From Papaver somniferum (taxonomy: Eukaryota > Streptophyta > Magnoliopsida > Ranunculales > Papaveraceae): a stretch of 64,000 nt of DNA. Made by a program: the position numbers and the translations under genes. A model generated the notes under the pieces. The model was not told where the DNA came from. It ran no database searches and saw only the letters and a program-made list of their open reading frames with translations. The stretch is taken from contig NC_039368.1 of assembly GCF_003573695.1 (NCBI RefSeq), positions 81,978,374 through 82,042,373 on the forward strand. Reading direction: 5' to 3'. How positions within the stretch are numbered: position 1 is the stretch's first letter; each line of letters starts with the position of its first letter. Positions 59,950 through 64,000 of this stretch are shown here, piece after piece.

Positions 59950-62900
59950 TGGAATTTAGTTAAACACATAGTTGTACGTGGGTCTGGCATCATTAAGTCT
60001 AGAAAGGCGAGGTTTGCATGTGAGCGAATGAAATTCGTATACTGTACTTATAATATATGGGTTCCATATTGTTGTATGTGGTTTTTAGTTTTTTTTTATC
60101 ATTCAGATGTTTTAGTTTTGTTTGTAATTCTTCAGTTGTTGCATTCTTTTACATTGTTAGGTTTTCTTAATATAGAGTATGTCCGTAAAAATTTATGGAT
60201 TGATTGTTCAGTACTCTGTGTTGACGACAGGTGTTGCCGTTGGTAATTATTGAGATATGACTTTAACCAACACCTCAAGTAAAATCAAGAAAGGGACCTA
60301 GGGAGATGTTTTGTATCGAAGTGCACCCTGCAATAGATCCAGCTATTTTAGATCGTGTTGGAGAGTGTTGGAACAACTAGAGTTGATTGCAATTTAGTGG
60401 GTACTATAGTTGGTTTATTACTTACTATCCATCCTTATTTTCTATCTTTGAGGATTAACATGTTAATATGGCTTTGTTGTTACTGGTGCAGTCGGTTATG
60501 CCTATTTGATTCGTAAATATGTGTAATGCTTGCTCACGTTCAGGAAAATATGACTAAGATATTGATGCTAACATAAAGAGGCACCTGGATTATCACCTCA
60601 TTGAAGGTCCTTGATTATAGGAAAAATTTATGAAAAGCACTATTAGTATACATAAGAGTTATCTTAATACCTCTCTTTCTACCCGTCTTAAATTTAAAGT
60701 GTATGACAAACTACAAATTAACCAAACTTTGAAATTTTTGTTAGATTAGATATACACCACTGGACAGAGGAGGCGACGAGATCGAGAGTAGATTGAAATT
60801 TAATATGTACTGTAAGTAATGTAACTATAGTAGAACAATTCCCGTTATTGCATTGAATTAAAATGTTCATTACATATTAGAAAAATTGCTGAAAGTATTT
60901 AACCGTGGAAAGCAAGTAATGATAGAGACAATAATGAAAAAGGTTGATATAATTTAATTACATTACCGTGCAGGGCAACTCATGAATTACAAATCACACA
61001 CCTGAGGATCCAACAGGCCTAGGATACAGCGTTGGGCATGACAAAATCAATTGCAAAGGTTAAGAATTGGGGATAATGAGGGAATAGTAGCCAAAAGGGG
61101 TTCAATATTGTCGTTTATGAACACTTTTATGGTATGTATATACCACAATCTCTAATTTTCTACATGTCAATCTCTAATTTTCTACATGTCAATTTAGTTG
61201 AGAGTTTTCATGGTTTTCTCAACATCTTACTTTTATTTTTTTATCGATCCCAGTATGTAACAAATAATATCTCGGCCATCCATGATTGTAAGGTGTGATC
61301 ATGAATAATATCTCGACTACTGATGTGGCTGATGGTCTCTGAGTATGTTGCGCTGTTGGCAGTAGCTTAGAGAAAAAAACAACTCACATACATTGCTAAG
61401 TGAATATTGAATAGGCATTATCAGTACAAGATGCAGAATAATTAATCTTTAAAGAAGTTACTGTCTAATCTAAATTAATTAACAATGACAGGTCGTTGTT
61501 GGATTACGAGTATATTGAGTGATTGATTTTCCGAGTACCGTCTTTAAGTGATTACTTGATTAAGCTAAGATACAAATCACTTAAGAAGCGGGACACTGCA
61601 AGTAGTTCCAGCCTTAGATTCATTTGAAGGGATGAGGACACCGACATTTAAAGGTCTGATTGAGAAGTTAAATCATCAAAAAGAACAACTACAAATCCGG
61701 TGGCAACAGCCTACTCTAGCAAAAATTTCTATCATCAGTTAGTATCACTTCTGCAACCTTAAAGTAGCTTGTTTGTTTAGATCAATATTTACTTACTATA
61801 CATGGTTTTCTTTGCCTTTGTAAATTACTTTTATCAATTTTTCCGTATCCACTTTTTCATTTGACATGTTATTGACATTATTAAAAAAAAATTGATTTTG
61901 TGATTATGCTGTTACCATGTTGTTGGACGTGCTTTGCCAAGAAACTCACTTCTTTCCTTTTTGGTTGGCACTCTGCAAAAATAGACACTGCACGTTATTC
62001 CTTGCATTGCATAATAGACATTTCTTATAGGATTTAGGAGTAGAAATAATGCGGTTTGATAATTCTTAGTTCAATAAGCAATGGACGCTGGCCGATACTA
62101 CATGTAAGAGATGATCATGTCGTGGATGAATGAAATACAAAATTTGGTGGTGGTAGATGAGGTCTTACCATAGTAATGTGAAGGTAGTAGTCCGCAACTT
62201 GATTCCCAACCATAGTTTTGGATAATAGACACTTTACTATCAAGTATTTATAGATCTTTCGGTATAATTGTAGCAATTTGGGCTTTTACGTACATAGTTA
62301 AATTATTATTTTCTATTATGTTTCAAGACCTTTAGAATGTGAAATAGGGTCGCAAATAATGATGTAAAATCTTTTTGAAGGATGAAGCAAGTTGTAATTC
62401 TTTATATGTTACTACTCCATAATAGTAAAAACAAATAAATTATGATTTCAGTTCCATGAATGCATAAAATGTTGATGTAACTGTAGTACATTGATAAAGT
62501 TATTTGGATGATAACACTCAGCAGCCTGAGTTTGAAGTGGTTGTTGATTTTTCAAAACTAATTTCATCTAGGTGTTATGGATGATTTTTCCTTTTAAGGA
62601 TATTGAAATGCCATCAAAGCTGAATTGAAATTTCATTTTACGATACAGGTTATAAGAATATTTAGTGTAATATAGTCATATGAAGATTATAATTAGCTAC
62701 ATTCATAAAAATATGTCCGAACAACAGTTAAAAGCTTTGAATGTATGAGTAATGGTGGAAATATGCCCAAAATGTTTGTTTTGTTATTCTCTGGGTATCG
62801 TAATTAAAGTGGCAAGCACCGAAGGAAGAGTAATGAAATACGCTAATAACCCTATAGAGTGACAACAACAAATGAGCATGTTACCATCATTTATAGAAAA

Positions 62901-63250
62901 ACAAAAAAGTTAAGGCCACATGGTCCTGCAAAATGATGTAAATAAATAAATTAGAGTGTCATATGAGTTAATGATGTCCCATTTTGCGGTAGCATCAACA
63001 CAATTCCGGACCGTTACGGCACGGATCGTACCCTAGTACATATACATAAAACAAAAAACAAGAAGATGTCGATATTTACTGTAAGACAATGTTGCCGATG
63101 CACCGGTTGTGTTTTTTCCAATATAGCGGCTATCTTGTTTTCTTCCAACTGTTTAACCGTGTAAGTCCTTTATAAGGCTTTTAAAGTCTTTAGCTTTTGA
63201 CATCGTTCTCCAACTTTGATTGTCGGTGCTCTCTTCTAACTGCCATGAAA
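59950..63250. other. Gene-free stretch
   Basis: AT-rich, with no exon, RNA gene or element ends recognised. A 23-bp direct duplication (TCTCTAATTTTCTACATGTC) sits at 61149-61195. Confidence 0.4.
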
Positions 63251-63258
63251 ATGTTATA

Positions 63259-63529
63259 CTCTCTCCATCCCACTATTAGATGACCTACTTAGTTTAAAGT
63301 TTTGTCCCACTATTAATTGACCTATTTCATTAAACAAGGGAATATTTCTAAAATTATCCTTGTGATTGATTATCGTTAGTATAAGAAATGTATATAATTT
63401 CATATCCATGTTAATACTTGTTACGTAGGTGTTTTAAAATGCTTTCCATTGATACAAAGTTTACAAAAATCCATGATATAGTTTGAGAGATAAATCATTT
63501 GTAAATTTTACAAATTATTATATCCATAA
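63259..63529. mobile_element. Stowaway-like element, left part
   Basis: It begins CTCTCTCCATCCCACTATTA after TA and is collinear with 34171-34440 (TTTTGTCCCA, ACTAAACAAG, AAAATTATCCTT, TAGGTGTTTTAAAATGCTTT, GTTTGAGAGATAAATCATTT). The right part is not seen; the next element starts at 63530. Confidence 0.75.
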
Positions 63530-64000
63530 GGCCTATTCTTATGCACATGCCAAAAAAATGTTGTTTGGCATACCAGGTGGCATGACAAATGAGTTTTCCC
63601 ACTATGGTAGATATGCCAAACTTAATTAAAAGTATATATTTAATTGTGTTGGGTGAGACCCTAATAAATAAAAAATATATTTGTGTTGTTGTGGTGGGGT
63701 ATTTATAAAAAGTTTAGTATTGTATAATATAATCAGTGGGACCCTTTAAATATAAAAATATATTGAAACAGTGAAAAAATAAGAGAGAATGAGAGATTAT
63801 ATATATATAAAATTACTCGGAGATAAAGTCTTTATCGCTGGAGATAAAGAGAATATCGTCAGCGAAAAAATCTCTATCGCTCAGCAAAGCGATAGAATCT
63901 CTTTCGCTCGATGGAAACTCTGTCGTGTATGCCTATATGCCATGAATGGCATATAGACATATGAGTTTGGCAGTTTGGCATACCCATAATAGGTGCATAT
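63530..64000. mobile_element. MITE at window edge, with TATCGCT/AGCGATA hairpins
   Basis: The left end GGCCTATTCTTATGCACATG and the inverted right end GCACCTATTATGGGTATGCC are imperfect terminal inverted repeats. The right terminus lies at or just beyond position 64000. The interior at 63820-63930 holds TATCGCT and AGCGATAG motifs in both orientations, including a tight hairpin at 63869-63892. Confidence 0.6.

Noticed and set aside
19000..64000. CRISPR-like reading of the motif arrays
   Set aside because: The arrays have palindromic short arms and variable spacing in a plant nuclear genome with intron-bearing genes; there are no cas genes.

Overview
This is a stretch of nuclear DNA from a flowering plant. 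Genes are split by short, AT-rich GT-AG introns, exons are sparse, and most of the window is layered transposable elements. The gene families (cytosolic ascorbate peroxidase, NAC, RRG/DUF155, NT-C2, DUF247, SDIR1) are land-plant or angiosperm families. The large LTR family at 41-49 kb resembles repeats I associate with poppy (Papaver) genomes. That assignment is from memory and was not searched. All assignments come from reading the sequence.

Layout. 1-3.5 kb: a plus-strand NAC-like gene whose first NAC motif is out of frame with the rest. 4.6-7.4 kb: a complete nine-exon cytosolic ascorbate peroxidase gene (minus) with a 5'UTR intron. 7.5-17.5 kb: scattered copies of an unnamed repeat, a hAT-type MITE, a truncated copia end, and a partial duplicate of the ascorbate peroxidase intron/exon 3 region. 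That duplicate has been cut apart by at least four insertions whose target-site duplications are still readable. 16-18.9 kb: a processed SDIR1-like RING E3 ligase pseudogene and a decayed DUF247 gene, the latter ending at a LINE fragment. 19.2-20.8 kb: a terminal-inverted-repeat element carrying an acidic ORF and an array of GTTCGGC/GCCGAAC hairpin units. 22.7-25.0 kb: an intact NT-C2 domain gene (plus). 25.6-28.7 kb: an intact seven-exon RRG/DUF155 gene (minus), probably organellar.

30-39.2 kb: two decayed copies of one Ty1/copia family lying head to head. The minus copy is split by a 3-kb hAT-type element that itself contains a second hAT-type element and a Stowaway-like element with another MITE inside. 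41.0-49.3 kb: a structurally complete LTR element (5-bp target duplication, about 2.3-kb LTRs, tRNA-Met-type primer site) that encodes a gag and a separate coiled-coil ORF but no recognisable pol. It sits in an older, related LTR. 50-64 kb: no intact gene recognised. There is a further LTR fragment, a LINE 3' end, a degraded RPA-like coding remnant, a 192-bp tandem duplication, and a Stowaway-like copy cut by a terminal MITE.

The intact-looking genes (ascorbate peroxidase, NT-C2, RRG; the NAC with reservations) show no functional link to one another. The most unusual pattern is that four unrelated-looking non-autonomous elements (about 12.1, 19.8, 29.3 and 63.8 kb) each carry an array of short motifs repeated in both orientations, with a different motif in each element.
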